The notes under the pieces are model-generated. The model did no database searches, was not told the origin of the DNA, and was given only the letters and a program-made list of their open reading frames with translations. A stretch of 64,000 nucleotides of DNA from Actinomadura physcomitrii (GTDB lineage: Bacteria > Actinomycetota > Actinomycetes > Streptosporangiales > Streptosporangiaceae): the NCBI RefSeq assembly GCF_008923205.2, contig NZ_WBMS02000039.1, positions 35,686-99,685 on the forward strand. The letters run 5' to 3'. The stretch's first letter is position 1; each line of letters opens with the position of its first letter. The translations under genes and the position numbers were made by a program. Below are positions 41,721-52,875 of this stretch, in pieces.

Positions 41721-42119
41721 TCAGGCGTCGGCTTCGATGGCGAAGGTGTTGCCGTCCGGGTCCTGGAACCAGGCGATGCGCCCGCCGCCGGCCCGCGGGG
41801 TGATGCCTCTGGCGTCGTGTTCGAACTGGTCGTAGCGGACGAACTCGACGCCGGACGAGGCGAGTTCCGCCACGATCCGGTCGATGTCGTCGACGTACCA
41901 GGTCGCCAGCGTCGCGTCGGTCTTCCCGGCGGTGGCCGACTGGTACACGTTCAGCGCCGGGCCTCCGCCGGACGCGTAGACGCGGCTGCCGCCGGCGATC
42001 CTGGCGCTGGGACCGGACCACAGGGCCCGCAGGCCCAGTTTGCCTTCGTAGAAGTCGACCGCCCGCTCCATGTCCGACACGGCGATCGAAGTCCTGACCT
42101 GATGCGCGCTCAGGGGCAT
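41721..42119 (-). CDS. VOC-fold (glyoxalase/bleomycin-resistance) protein
   Basis: 132 residues from ATG 42119. Two beta-alpha-beta-beta-beta units: VRTSIAVSDMERAVDFYEGKLGL at the start and YVDDIDRIVAELASSGVEF ... IAWFQDPDGNTFAIEAD at the end. Likely metal residues are few (no His at the usual first position), so it may be a binding protein. A broken partial copy sits at 40838-40932. Confidence 0.88.
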   Translation of the reverse strand: MPLSAHQVRTSIAVSDMERAVDFYEGKLGLRALWSGPSARIAGGSRVYASGGGPALNVYQSATAGKTDATLATWYVDDIDRIVAELASSGVEFVRYDQFEHDARGITPRAGGGRIAWFQDPDGNTFAIEADA

Positions 42120-42130
42120 GGGCCACTCTC

Positions 42131-43558
42131 TCACACGCCTGACGTGCGTCCATGGGTGGTGAGTTCCAGGGTCGTGACCGTGTTCGCCGCGTGGGTCACC
42201 GTGAGGATTCCGTCTCGCGAGTGAGCGTCGGTTTCGCGGGCGTACCGGCGTGCGTCCGGGGCGTCGATCGTGTCGGTGACCCGCACGCGGGCGGTGCTCG
42301 TGCCGCTGGTCAGCAGCCTCAGGTCGTAGGTGACGGTCCGTTGCGCGCCGTCGTTGACGGTGACCAGGGCCAGCCGCCCTGCGGACGGGTCGTGGGCGGC
42401 GACGGTGTTCGCATGGCCGGAACCGAGGATGCGCATTCCCGGCCTGACATGGCGCGTGTATTGGGCGAGGACGTAATACTTCGTGTTGACGCCGCCCACT
42501 TGCCCTTTAAGCGTTCCCTTGGCGCCGCCGTTCGGGTTCGGGGTCTGGTCGTCGTACTCTCCGTCCAGCAGGCCCCAGTCGAGTGCCTCGACCGGCTGCC
42601 AGCAGACCCATCCGCAGGGGCGGAGATAACGGATGTCGCGGCTGATGCTCAGTGCCATCGCCAAGCCGTCGGGCTCGCCTTCGGAATACTCCGACTGCCA
42701 GATCGGCATTCCGTCTCCGACGGTTTCGCGGAGCGCGGCGCGGCTGCGGCAGCTCTCGTCGCGCTCGTATCCGTGCACGTTGACGCGTCCGATGAGCCGC
42801 CGGGTCTGGGCGGTGAACTTCCGCCAGGTGTTCGCCGCGCCCGCGTAGTGGCATTCGTCGGACGCGGCGATCAGCACGTCGTCGAGGCCGCGCTCGTCCA
42901 GGGCGCCGCGCAGGCACTCGATGACCGCCTCCTGCGCGCCGAGCGTGAAATGGCAGCCCTCCTGGTTCTGCTTCGCATGCCACGAGGACAGTGAGGGCTC
43001 GTTGAACGGCTCGACGGACGCGAAGCGGATGCCCCATTCGTCGCGGGCCCGCCCGGCCACCACCGCGATGAACCGCGCGAACGCCTTCTGGTACTGGAAT
43101 TCCAGGTTGTCCTGCTCACCGTGCTCGGCGCCGGAGGGATTGCCGTTGACCGTCATCCACCACGGCGGCGAGACGGAGAACATCTCGAAAGTGTCGGCGC
43201 CGACCTCGCGTGCCTTGGCCAGCATGCTCCGCTGATTCGCGCCGGCGCGCCAGTCCCATGCGTCACCGTCGCAGAACGTCTCGATCTGCTTGCGCCGGAC
43301 GATGGCGGGCGACTCGACCATCGCCGATCCGTCCGTCCACGTGCAGGCCCCGAGGTTGTAACGCACGATGTTCAGGCCCAGCCCGGGTAGGGCCATGTCC
43401 CGGCCCGCCGCCTCCACGCCGACCGTGTCCGTGCCGAACAGGGCTGCGGCCAGGTCGTCGCGCGTTCCCAGTTCGGTGTTCGCCCACCAGGACAGGCACG
43501 TCCCCCACCCGTCCCAGGTGTACGCGTTCTTCGGGTCGATGACCCGTTCATCGGACAT
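42131..43558 (-). CDS. Glycoside hydrolase, GH30-like (endo-beta-1,6-galactanase type)
   Basis: 475 residues from ATG 43558. Begins with TWDGWGTCLSWWANTEL, diagnostic of the galactanase-like GH30 group. The acid/base Glu lies in ASVEPFNEPS and the nucleophile Glu in PIWQSEYSEGE. A beta-sandwich follows the barrel (about 375-475). No signal peptide is visible, unusual for a polymer-degrading enzyme; it could act on imported oligosaccharides or be exported without a classical signal. Confidence 0.88.
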   Translation of the reverse strand: MSDERVIDPKNAYTWDGWGTCLSWWANTELGTRDDLAAALFGTDTVGVEAAGRDMALPGLGLNIVRYNLGACTWTDGSAMVESPAIVRRKQIETFCDGDAWDWRAGANQRSMLAKAREVGADTFEMFSVSPPWWMTVNGNPSGAEHGEQDNLEFQYQKAFARFIAVVAGRARDEWGIRFASVEPFNEPSLSSWHAKQNQEGCHFTLGAQEAVIECLRGALDERGLDDVLIAASDECHYAGAANTWRKFTAQTRRLIGRVNVHGYERDESCRSRAALRETVGDGMPIWQSEYSEGEPDGLAMALSISRDIRYLRPCGWVCWQPVEALDWGLLDGEYDDQTPNPNGGAKGTLKGQVGGVNTKYYVLAQYTRHVRPGMRILGSGHANTVAAHDPSAGRLALVTVNDGAQRTVTYDLRLLTSGTSTARVRVTDTIDAPDARRYARETDAHSRDGILTVTHAANTVTTLELTTHGRTSGV

Positions 43559-43697
43559 GTCCACGCCTTCGCTCGTCACGTCCACCGGGATGTGTTCGGA
43601 CGAGCGGGCGTTATCCGGCGCTTTCCAGAACTTTGCCGGTTCGTGCCCGCGACCTGAGCGACGGCCGTTCGACCCGGCGTCCGAGTAGCCTTGGGCG

Positions 43698-44420
43698 GTG
43701 TTCTCGGATCAGGGGCCCTCGTTGCGGGAGCTGGCGGTGCAGGCGCTGTCCTCGGTCGAGCGGGGATACGACCTGCTCGCACCGAAGTTCGACCGCACGC
43801 CGTTCCGGACGCCCGACGGCGTTCTCGACGCGACGGCCGGCGCGCTCCGGCCGCTCGGGCCGTTCGGGCGTGGGCTGGACGTGTGCTGCGGCACCGGCGC
43901 GGGCATGCGGACGCTCGAGGCCGTGTGCCGGGACGGGATCGCCGGGGTCGACTTCAGCGCCGGGATGCTCGCGCAGGCCCGAAACGCGCATCCGGACGCC
44001 GACCTGGTCCGGGCCGATGTGCGGAGCCTTTCCTTCGATGGGGAATTCGATCTGGCCGTGACGTTCGGGGCGCTCGGGCATCTGCTGCCCGCCGAGCGGC
44101 CCGCGGTCTTCGCCGGGGTGCATCGCGCGCTGCGTCCCGGCGGGCTCTTCGCCTTCCCGATCGGCGGCCCGCCGCCCGTCACGTCGGCGTTGTACTGGGC
44201 GCTGCTCGCCTTCGACGCGGTCATGCGGGTCCGGAACGCGGTCTGGCGTCCGCCGTTCGTGATGTACTACCGCACCTGCCCGCTGGGCGCGGTCCGCGAC
44301 GATCTGGCGGCGGCCGGATTCGGCGTGACGACCGTCCCGCTGACGGCCCTGGGCCGGCGGGACGACGGCGCCCCGCGAGCCCGCCTCGTCCTCGCCCGCA
44401 AGGCCCCCGGTCCCGCCTGA
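43698..44420 (+). CDS. Class I SAM methyltransferase
   Basis: 240 residues from GTG 43698. Motif I GLDVCCGTGAGMRTLEA, GVDFSAGMLAQARNA, DVRSLSFDGEFDLAVTFGALGHLL and VHRALRPGGLFAFP are intact. The YDLLAPKFDRTPFRTP start resembles ubiquinone/menaquinone-type methyltransferases with small-molecule substrates. Substrate unknown. Confidence 0.88.
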   Translation: MFSDQGPSLRELAVQALSSVERGYDLLAPKFDRTPFRTPDGVLDATAGALRPLGPFGRGLDVCCGTGAGMRTLEAVCRDGIAGVDFSAGMLAQARNAHPDADLVRADVRSLSFDGEFDLAVTFGALGHLLPAERPAVFAGVHRALRPGGLFAFPIGGPPPVTSALYWALLAFDAVMRVRNAVWRPPFVMYYRTCPLGAVRDDLAAAGFGVTTVPLTALGRRDDGAPRARLVLARKAPGPA

Positions 44421-44561
44421 GCCCGGATCGCCGCACAGTTCCAGTTTCTGGGAACGGTCTGGTCTCGGGCGTGCCAAAAGGGCGCCGGGTGCGGTTGCCG
44501 TTGACGATTGAAAGGGCACCTTTCGGACATCCAGTCCGGCTAAAGTTCGAGGAGGCCCACG

Positions 44562-44972
44562 ATGACCAGGATGGCGCACGGCTCGGCCCGGCACCTCCCG
44601 CAGACGTCCGGCTGGCTGACGTTCGCCGGCACCCTCGCCATGGTGATCGGCGCGTTCAACGTGATCGACGGGCTGGTCGGCCTGTTCAACGACGACTACT
44701 ACCTCGTCGGCAACAACAAGATCATGGTGTTCGACTTCACCGCCTGGGGCTGGTTCTGGCTGATCCTCGGCGCCGTCCAGATCGCCGTCGGCGCGGGGAT
44801 CATCGCCGGGCGGATGTGGGCGCGCGCCGTGGGGGTGCTGTTCGCCGTCCTCGCGGCGATCGGCCACATCGCGTTCCTGCGGGCGTTCCCGCTCTGGTCG
44901 GTGCTGACCATCGCGATGTCGATCCTGCTGATCTACGCGCTCACCGCGCCGCCGCCGCGGGCCCGAGGCTGA
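44562..44972 (+). CDS. DUF7144-type four-helix membrane protein
   Basis: 136 residues with four membrane helices (about 18-42, 58-82, 86-106, 110-130). TSGWLTFAGTLAMVIGAFNVIDGL and WGWFWLILGAVQIAVGAGI are typical of this common actinobacterial family. Function unknown. A GAAAGG-GCA-CCTTTC dyad lies 38 bp upstream (44510-44524). Confidence 0.88.
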   Translation: MTRMAHGSARHLPQTSGWLTFAGTLAMVIGAFNVIDGLVGLFNDDYYLVGNNKIMVFDFTAWGWFWLILGAVQIAVGAGIIAGRMWARAVGVLFAVLAAIGHIAFLRAFPLWSVLTIAMSILLIYALTAPPPRARG

Positions 44973-45194
44973 GGTCCCGCGGGACGTCCCCGGCCGCGGC
45001 GCGATGCTCCACCGCCGCGGCCGGGTCCATGCCGTCCAGGACGGCCACCATGCCCTCGCGGGCCGGCGTCGGCGCAGGTGGGGCGGCTGACCAGACCGGT
45101 CAGGAATCGAGAAGCGGCGATGACCGGGCCGGAACTAGCGTGACCGGCGCGGGCGCCGCCGGACGGGGCGTCCCCCACCGACCGAGGAGCGATC

Positions 45195-45551
45195 ATGAGC
45201 GAGTCTTCCACCCTGGGGATCAGGACGGTCCTGCACCCGGTGACCGACCTGGCCGCCGCCAAGGCCGTCTACACCGCCCTGCTCGGCGTCCCCCCGACGG
45301 CCGACTCGGAGTACTACGTCGGCTACGACGCCGAGGGCCAGCACATCGGGCTGGTGCCGCAGGGCGGGCCGCAGCGGATGGACTCCCCCGTCGCGTACTG
45401 GCACGTGCCGGACATCGAGGCGAAGCTGGCCGAGGTGACGGCGGCGGGCGCGACGCTCAAGGAGGCGGCGCGCGACGTCGGCGGCGGCCGCCTGGTGGCC
45501 TCGTTCACCGACCCCGACGGCAACGTCCTCGGACTCGTCCAGGACAAGTGA
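45195..45551 (+). CDS. VOC-family protein
   Basis: 118 residues, one VOC module pair: TVLHPVTDLAAAKAVYTALLGV, YDAEGQHIGLVPQG and VASFTDPDGNVLGLVQDK. The His of LHPV and the Glu region near DGNVLGL fit metal-binding positions. It precedes the UvrA paralogue by 123 bp. The 222 bp upstream show no clear gene. Confidence 0.88.
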   Translation: MSESSTLGIRTVLHPVTDLAAAKAVYTALLGVPPTADSEYYVGYDAEGQHIGLVPQGGPQRMDSPVAYWHVPDIEAKLAEVTAAGATLKEAARDVGGGRLVASFTDPDGNVLGLVQDK

Positions 45552-45674
45552 CCGGGGTCCCTCCGGCCCGCCGCGGCGCGGGCCGGAGGAGCGGCGAACG
45601 GGACATACTGTCGGACTGAGCAGGCGGCGCCGACGCGGCCCGCCGGTCCGGGCCCGCCACCCGATGGGGAGAGC

Positions 45675-48065
<2,391 letters not shown>

Positions 48066-48137
48066 CCCGCCGTGCGCCCGCGCCTCGGACGGCCGGCACG
48101 CCGCGAGGATGTCACCGGCGCGACGTACGATCCCGAT

Positions 48138-48584
48138 GTGGCCCGCAGGCAAGCCTCGGAGCAGCGCCTTCTCGACCTGGCGCGGATCCGGCGCGTCCGC
48201 GACCGGATCGACCGGGAGTACGCGCGGCCGCTCGACGTCGAGGCGCTCGCCCGCGGCGTGAACATGTCGGCGGGACACCTCAGCCGGGAGTTCCGCGCCG
48301 CCTACGGCGAGTCGCCGTACTCGTACCTGATGACGCGGCGCATCGAGCGGGCGATGGCGCTGCTGCGGCGCGGCGACCTCAGCGTCACCGAGGTGTGCTT
48401 CGAGGTCGGCTGCTCGTCGCTCGGCACGTTCAGCACCCGGTTCGCCGAGCTCGTCGGGATGCCGCCGAGCGTCTACCGGCGGCGGGCTGCGGAAACGCCG
48501 GGCGAGCTGCCATCGTGCGTGGCGAAGCAGGTGACGCGGCCGGTGCGGGGCCGTTCACCGGGCCCGGACGGGCCGCGGGGTTAG
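48138..48584 (+). CDS. Short AraC-family regulator
   Basis: 148 residues from GTG 48138. Only the double HTH is present: RIRRVRDRIDREYARPLDVEALARGVNMSAGHLSREFR and RAMALLRRGDLSVTEVCFEVGCSSLGTFSTRF. There is no ligand domain. The VOC gene follows 10 bp after the stop; the pair is a common unit in actinomycetes, with the VOC protein perhaps the ligand sensor or the target. Confidence 0.9.
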   Translation: MARRQASEQRLLDLARIRRVRDRIDREYARPLDVEALARGVNMSAGHLSREFRAAYGESPYSYLMTRRIERAMALLRRGDLSVTEVCFEVGCSSLGTFSTRFAELVGMPPSVYRRRAAETPGELPSCVAKQVTRPVRGRSPGPDGPRG

Positions 48585-48594
48585 CCTGGCCTGC

Positions 48595-49005
48595 ATGGAC
48601 ATCGCCATCCATTCGACGTTCCTCCCGCACGAGGACCCGGAGGAGTCGCTCGCCTTCTACCGCGACGTGCTCGGCTTCGAGGTCCGGCTGGACGTCGGCG
48701 GCGGGCGGATGCGCTGGATCACGGTCGGGCCGCCCGGCGGGGCGGGCACGGCCATCGTCCTGCACCCGCCGGCCGCCGACCCCGCCGTCACCGAGGACGA
48801 GCGGCGCACCATCGCCGAGATGATGGCGAAGGGCACCTACGCCATCATCCAGCTGGCCACGCCCGACCTCGACGGCGCCTTCAAGCGCCTGCAGGCGGGC
48901 AACGCCGACATCGTGCAGGAGCCGGCCGAGCAGCCGTACGGGGTGCGGGACTGCGCGGTCCGCGACCCCGCCGGCAACCTGATCCGCATCCAGCAGATCC
49001 GCTGA
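48595..49005 (+). CDS. VOC-family protein paired with the AraC regulator
   Basis: 136 residues: IAIHSTFLPHEDPEESLAFYRDVLGFEVRLDV opens it, RTIAEMMAKGTYAIIQLATPDL lies in the middle, GVRDCAVRDPAGNLIRIQQIR closes it. A typical dioxygenase/glyoxalase-like pair of beta-alpha-beta units with candidate metal ligands His and Glu at the usual positions not certain. Confidence 0.9.
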   Translation: MDIAIHSTFLPHEDPEESLAFYRDVLGFEVRLDVGGGRMRWITVGPPGGAGTAIVLHPPAADPAVTEDERRTIAEMMAKGTYAIIQLATPDLDGAFKRLQAGNADIVQEPAEQPYGVRDCAVRDPAGNLIRIQQIR

Positions 49006-49127
49006 CCCGAGCGCATTTCCGGGACGTCTTTCCGGAAAAGGCGTGCGGCGGGTCCGGCCGCGGCCGTCCGGGTCCCGGGGATGGTGCGGTAATTTGGGGC
49101 GGAATCCCCGAGCGAAGGGCGTCGTTC

Positions 49128-49931
49128 ATGGCAGCGGGCGAGCCGGTCATCGACACGAGCGTTCCGCATTCGGCGCGCGTCTGGAACTACTGGCTGGGCG
49201 GCAAGGACAATTATCCGGTCGACCGGGAGGTCGGCGAGCAGGTCCGCGCGGTGTACCCGGGAATCGTGGACGTGGCGCGCCACGCGCGGGCGTTCCTCGG
49301 CCGCGCGGTGCGGTTCCTGGCGGGCGAGGCGGGCGTCGATCAGTTCCTCGACATCGGCACCGGGCTGCCGACGGTGGACAACACGCACGAGGTCGCGCAG
49401 CGGGCGAACCCGGCCTGCCGGATCGTCTACGTCGACAACGACCCGCTCGTCCTGACGCATGCCCGCGCCCTGCTCAACAGCGCCCCGGAGGGCGCGTGCG
49501 ACTACATCAGCGCGGACGTCCGGGAGCCGGACGCCATCCTTGAACAGGCCGCCGCGACGCTGGACCTCGGCCGTCCCGTCGCGCTGATGATGCTCGGCAT
49601 CCTCGGGAACGTGTGGGATGACGCGGAGGCGCGTGCGATCCGCGACCGGCTGATCGGGGCGCTGGCGCCGGGCAGTTTCCTCGTCCTGGAGGACGGCACC
49701 GACAAGGTCGACCCGGAGGCGGCGGCGCAGGCGGAGCAGACCCGCGCGGAGGCGGGCGACCCTTACAAGCTGCGGACTCCGGAGCAGATCGCGGGCTATT
49801 TCGACGGCCTGGAACTGCTGGATCCCGGCGTGGTCTCGGTGTCGCAATGGCGTCCGGAGCCCAATCCGTGGGGCAACCCGCCCGAGGTGACGGCATTCTG
49901 CGGCGTCGCGCGGAAACCGCCGGTCACCTGA
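49128..49931 (+). CDS. DUF574-type SAM-dependent methyltransferase
   Basis: 267 residues. The family opening SVPHSARVWNYWLGGKDNYPVDREVGEQV and QFLDIGTGLPTVDNTHEVAQ (SAM site) are diagnostic. YVDNDPLVLTHARALL and VALMMLGILGNVWDD follow. Actinomycetes carry many paralogues with unknown substrates. It overlaps the convergent glycosyltransferase by 8 bp. Confidence 0.93.
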   Translation: MAAGEPVIDTSVPHSARVWNYWLGGKDNYPVDREVGEQVRAVYPGIVDVARHARAFLGRAVRFLAGEAGVDQFLDIGTGLPTVDNTHEVAQRANPACRIVYVDNDPLVLTHARALLNSAPEGACDYISADVREPDAILEQAAATLDLGRPVALMMLGILGNVWDDAEARAIRDRLIGALAPGSFLVLEDGTDKVDPEAAAQAEQTRAEAGDPYKLRTPEQIAGYFDGLELLDPGVVSVSQWRPEPNPWGNPPEVTAFCGVARKPPVT

Positions 49932-51051
49932 CGCGGCCTTTCCACGCACCGCCACGGCCCATCCAATGGAGGCGGGCGGAGTCGACGGTCATCGCGGCGT
50001 ACATGAGCGCGATCAGCGGCAGCGCGGGCGCCCGGAACGGGGACAGTCCGTAAAAGCGCAGCATCGGAATGTAGGTGGCCGCCATCAGCGCCCAGGCGAG
50101 GAACCCGGCGACGGCGGGCAGCGGGCTGAGCGCCGCCAGGCCGGCGACCGCCGCGACGGGCGGGACCGCGTAGATCAGCAGCAGCCCGAGGACGGTGCCG
50201 GCCAGCAGCGCGGGCGAGTAGCGGAGCTGGTGGTAGGCGCTGCGGGCGATCATGGCCCACAGGTCGCCCAGGCGCGGGTAGGGGCGGCGGCTGACGACGT
50301 CCCGGTCCAGGTCGAGGCGGCAGCGGGCGCCGGCGCGCTTGAGGAGGCGGCCGAGCGCGACGTCGTCGATCAGCGCGTCGCGGATGGCGGCGAGCCCGCC
50401 CGCCGCCTCGAGCGTCTCGCGCCGGACGAGCATGCAGCCGCCGGCCGCGGCGGCGGTGCGGCGGCCCCGCGCGACCCGGCGGAACGGGTACAGCTGCGCG
50501 AAGAAGTACACGAACGCCGGGACGATCCACCGCTCCCAGGCGGTGGCGGTGCTCAGGGTCGCCATCCGGGAGACGAGGTCGCGGTCGTGCGCGGCGCGGA
50601 CGAGCCGGGCCAGCGTGCCGGGCGCGTAGGCGATGTCGGCGTCGGTGAACAGGTAGAACGCGGGCTCGCCGGCGGCGCGGACGCCCTCGGACATCGCCCA
50701 CACCTTGCCCGCCCATCCGGCGGGCCGCTCGCGGGCCCGCACGACCCGGGACGCGCCGAGCGCGGCGGCGGCCTCCGCGGTGCCGTCGGTGCTGGCGTCG
50801 TCCACGACCACGACGTCGAAGCGGCCGGGGTAGCGCTGCGCGAGGACGGTCGGCAGCGTCGCCGGCAGGACGGCGGCCTCGTCGCGGGCCGGGATGACGG
50901 CGGTGACGTGCGGCCAGGCGGACGGGTCGGCGGACGGGTCGGCGCCGCCGTCCGGGATCCCGGTCCGGGTGCGCCAGAAGCCGCCGTGCCCGGCCGCCAG
51001 GTACAGCCAGGCCGCGAGGGAGAGCAGTGCCAGGACGCTCGGGATCAGCAC
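49924..51051 (-). CDS. Membrane glycosyltransferase family 2 (HpnB-like)
   Basis: 375 residues from GTG 51051 (ATG 51114 would add 21 low-complexity residues and leave only 9 bp to the divergent channel). One N-terminal helix, then a GT2 domain: TAVIPARDEAAVLPATL, VVVVDDASTDGTAEAA, FTDADIAYAPG (DxD) and RRETLEAAGGLAAIRDALIDDVALGRLLK. Three C-terminal helices. This order matches hopene-associated glycosyltransferase HpnB. No hopanoid gene lies in the window, so the role is tentative. Confidence 0.88.
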   Translation of the reverse strand: MLIPSVLALLSLAAWLYLAAGHGGFWRTRTGIPDGGADPSADPSAWPHVTAVIPARDEAAVLPATLPTVLAQRYPGRFDVVVVDDASTDGTAEAAAALGASRVVRARERPAGWAGKVWAMSEGVRAAGEPAFYLFTDADIAYAPGTLARLVRAAHDRDLVSRMATLSTATAWERWIVPAFVYFFAQLYPFRRVARGRRTAAAAGGCMLVRRETLEAAGGLAAIRDALIDDVALGRLLKRAGARCRLDLDRDVVSRRPYPRLGDLWAMIARSAYHQLRYSPALLAGTVLGLLLIYAVPPVAAVAGLAALSPLPAVAGFLAWALMAATYIPMLRFYGLSPFRAPALPLIALMYAAMTVDSARLHWMGRGGAWKGRVR

Positions 51052-51123
51052 GTCCGGCAGCCTCGCATCCGGCGGCGGTGATCGTCCAGCATCACGGAGA
51101 GTGAATGCGGGCATCCACAGGGT

Positions 51124-51657
51124 GTGGATGCTCCCTGGCGCCGGCCGCTGGTCCGGACGACCGCGCGCATGCTGCTGACCGCCGCGTGCGCGCTGACCCT
51201 GTACGCGGTGGCGCCGCTGGACGTGCGGTTCGGGCCCGCGTCGGCGCTGGCGCTGCTCGGGGCGCTGGCGGCGCTGGGCGTGCTCGTCGGCTGGCAGGCG
51301 CGGTCGATCGTGTCCTCGCCGTCGCCGTGGCTGCGCGCGCTGGAGGCGCTGGTGACGTCGCTCGTGCTGTTCCTGGTGGTGTTCGCGTCGGCGTACCGGC
51401 TGATGGACAGCGGCGGGCCGGGGCACTTCTCGGAGCGCCTGTCGAAGGTGGACGCGTTCTACTTCACGGTGACGATGTTCTCCTCGGTCGGCTTCGGCGA
51501 CATCGTGCCGCTGTCCACGGCGGCGCGCATCCTGGCGACCGTGCAGATGCTCGGCGACCTGGTGTTCCTCGGCGCGGTCGGGCGGGTGCTGCTGGAGGCG
51601 GCGCGCCGGGGCGCGCAGCGAGCCGGGCGCGGCGGCCTCCCCCGGCGGCCCCGCTAG
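51124..51657 (+). CDS. Two-helix potassium channel subunit
   Basis: 177 residues from GTG 51124 (ATG 51169 is an alternative). Helices at about 15-33, 38-57 and 72-92 precede the pore: TVTMFSSVGFGDIVPLS holds the GFG selectivity filter in its VGFGD form; a final helix ATVQMLGDLVFLGAVGRVL follows. No RCK or nucleotide-binding domain, so a minimal KcsA-like pore. A basic tail ends it. Confidence 0.88.
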   Translation: MDAPWRRPLVRTTARMLLTAACALTLYAVAPLDVRFGPASALALLGALAALGVLVGWQARSIVSSPSPWLRALEALVTSLVLFLVVFASAYRLMDSGGPGHFSERLSKVDAFYFTVTMFSSVGFGDIVPLSTAARILATVQMLGDLVFLGAVGRVLLEAARRGAQRAGRGGLPRRPR

Positions 51658-51732
51658 CCGGGTCCGGCCAACACCGTTGATCTTCCCAGTGTTCGCTGGC
51701 ATAGTTTCGGCGTCACACCGAGGAGGCATCCC

Positions 51733-52833
51733 ATGAGGCACCGCATCACCGACGCCACCGCCGTCCGCAGGGCGCTCCCGGCCGGGCTCGCCGCCGCGCT
51801 GTGCGTCGCCGCCGCCGCTCCGGCCGCGTCCGCCGCCGCGCCCGCCGGCCCGGCGGCGCCGGCCACCGCGCCCACCTGGCAGGACGTCTCCCTTCCACCG
51901 CTCCCCGCGTCCGCCCGCCTGACCGACGTCGCCGCCGCCGGGCCGCGCGCCGCGTGGGCCGTCGGGGCGCAGAGCTCGCCGTCCGCACCGGTGATGCTGC
52001 GCTGGGACGGGCGCGCCTGGCGCACCGAGGCGCTGCCCGCGGCGGTCGCGCGGGGCGGCCTGCGGACGGTCGCCGCGTCCGGCCCGCGTTCGGCCTGGGC
52101 GCTCGGCGACCCGCAGCCGGACGGCTCCGGCACCGCCGTCCGCTGGAACGGGACGGCCTGGCGGCAGGTCGCGTTCCCCGCCGGGCTCACCGGGCTCGAC
52201 GTGTCCGCACCGCGCGGCGGCGGGGCGTGGGCCGCCGCGCAGGACTACGGCACGTACGCCGCGGCCGTCCTGCACTACGAGCACGGCGCGTGGGTCGAGA
52301 AGGAGATGCCCGCCGGGACGTTCGCGCTGCTGTCGGTCTCGGCCCGCTCCGACGGCGACGTGTGGATCGGCGGCATGGACACCTCCACCGACACGCCGTT
52401 CATCTACCACTGGGACGGCCGGACGTGGACCGAGGCGCGGATCCAGAAGCCGGCCTGGGGCGCGATCAAGCGGATCGCCGCCGTCGCGTCCGATGACGTG
52501 TGGGCCTACCGGACCGACCTCATCCTCGGCGCCGAGCACACGCTGCTGCACTGGGACGGGACGGCCTGGACCGAGATCGCCGTGCCGGAGCCGACCGGCG
52601 CCCTCGCGGGCCTCACGCCGGACGGCGGCGGCGGCGTGTGGATGTCCGCCACGTCCGCCCAGGGCTCGTCCCTGTACCTGCACTACAGCGGCGGCCAGTG
52701 GACGACGGCACGCGGCCCCGTCCGCGGCACCGCCTACGTCGAGGTCGGCGACATCGCGCGGCTGCCGGGCCACGGGCCCGTCCTGTCGGTCGGGGACGTC
52801 TCGTCCGGCCCGATCGGCGAGGCCCTCCGCTGA
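51733..52833 (+). CDS. Secreted repeat protein, beta-propeller-like
   Basis: 366 residues with a signal peptide (about 1-36, GLAAALCVAAAAPAASAAA). Six or so repeats of the type xxW-(A/V)xG-xxx-xLxW-DG-xxWxxE, e.g. VMLRWDGRAWRTEALP, TAVRWNGTAWRQVAFP, FIYHWDGRTWTEARI and TLLHWDGTAWTEIAVP. The spacing suggests a propeller of about 45-residue blades. No catalytic motif. Probably extracellular ligand or wall binding. Confidence 0.82.
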   Translation: MRHRITDATAVRRALPAGLAAALCVAAAAPAASAAAPAGPAAPATAPTWQDVSLPPLPASARLTDVAAAGPRAAWAVGAQSSPSAPVMLRWDGRAWRTEALPAAVARGGLRTVAASGPRSAWALGDPQPDGSGTAVRWNGTAWRQVAFPAGLTGLDVSAPRGGGAWAAAQDYGTYAAAVLHYEHGAWVEKEMPAGTFALLSVSARSDGDVWIGGMDTSTDTPFIYHWDGRTWTEARIQKPAWGAIKRIAAVASDDVWAYRTDLILGAEHTLLHWDGTAWTEIAVPEPTGALAGLTPDGGGGVWMSATSAQGSSLYLHYSGGQWTTARGPVRGTAYVEVGDIARLPGHGPVLSVGDVSSGPIGEALR

Positions 52834-52875
52834 CCCCGGCCGGCCCCGGCAGGGGTCAGGAAGGGGCCGGAGAGA

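Noticed and set aside
44973..45194. Possible gene remnant on the minus strand (MVAVLDGMDPAAAVEHRA)
   Set aside because: Only some 30 residues look protein-like and no family could be assigned.
51115..52773. Upstream extension of the minus-strand glycosyltransferase
   Set aside because: It is antisense to the channel and the secreted repeat protein and contains only low-complexity sequence.
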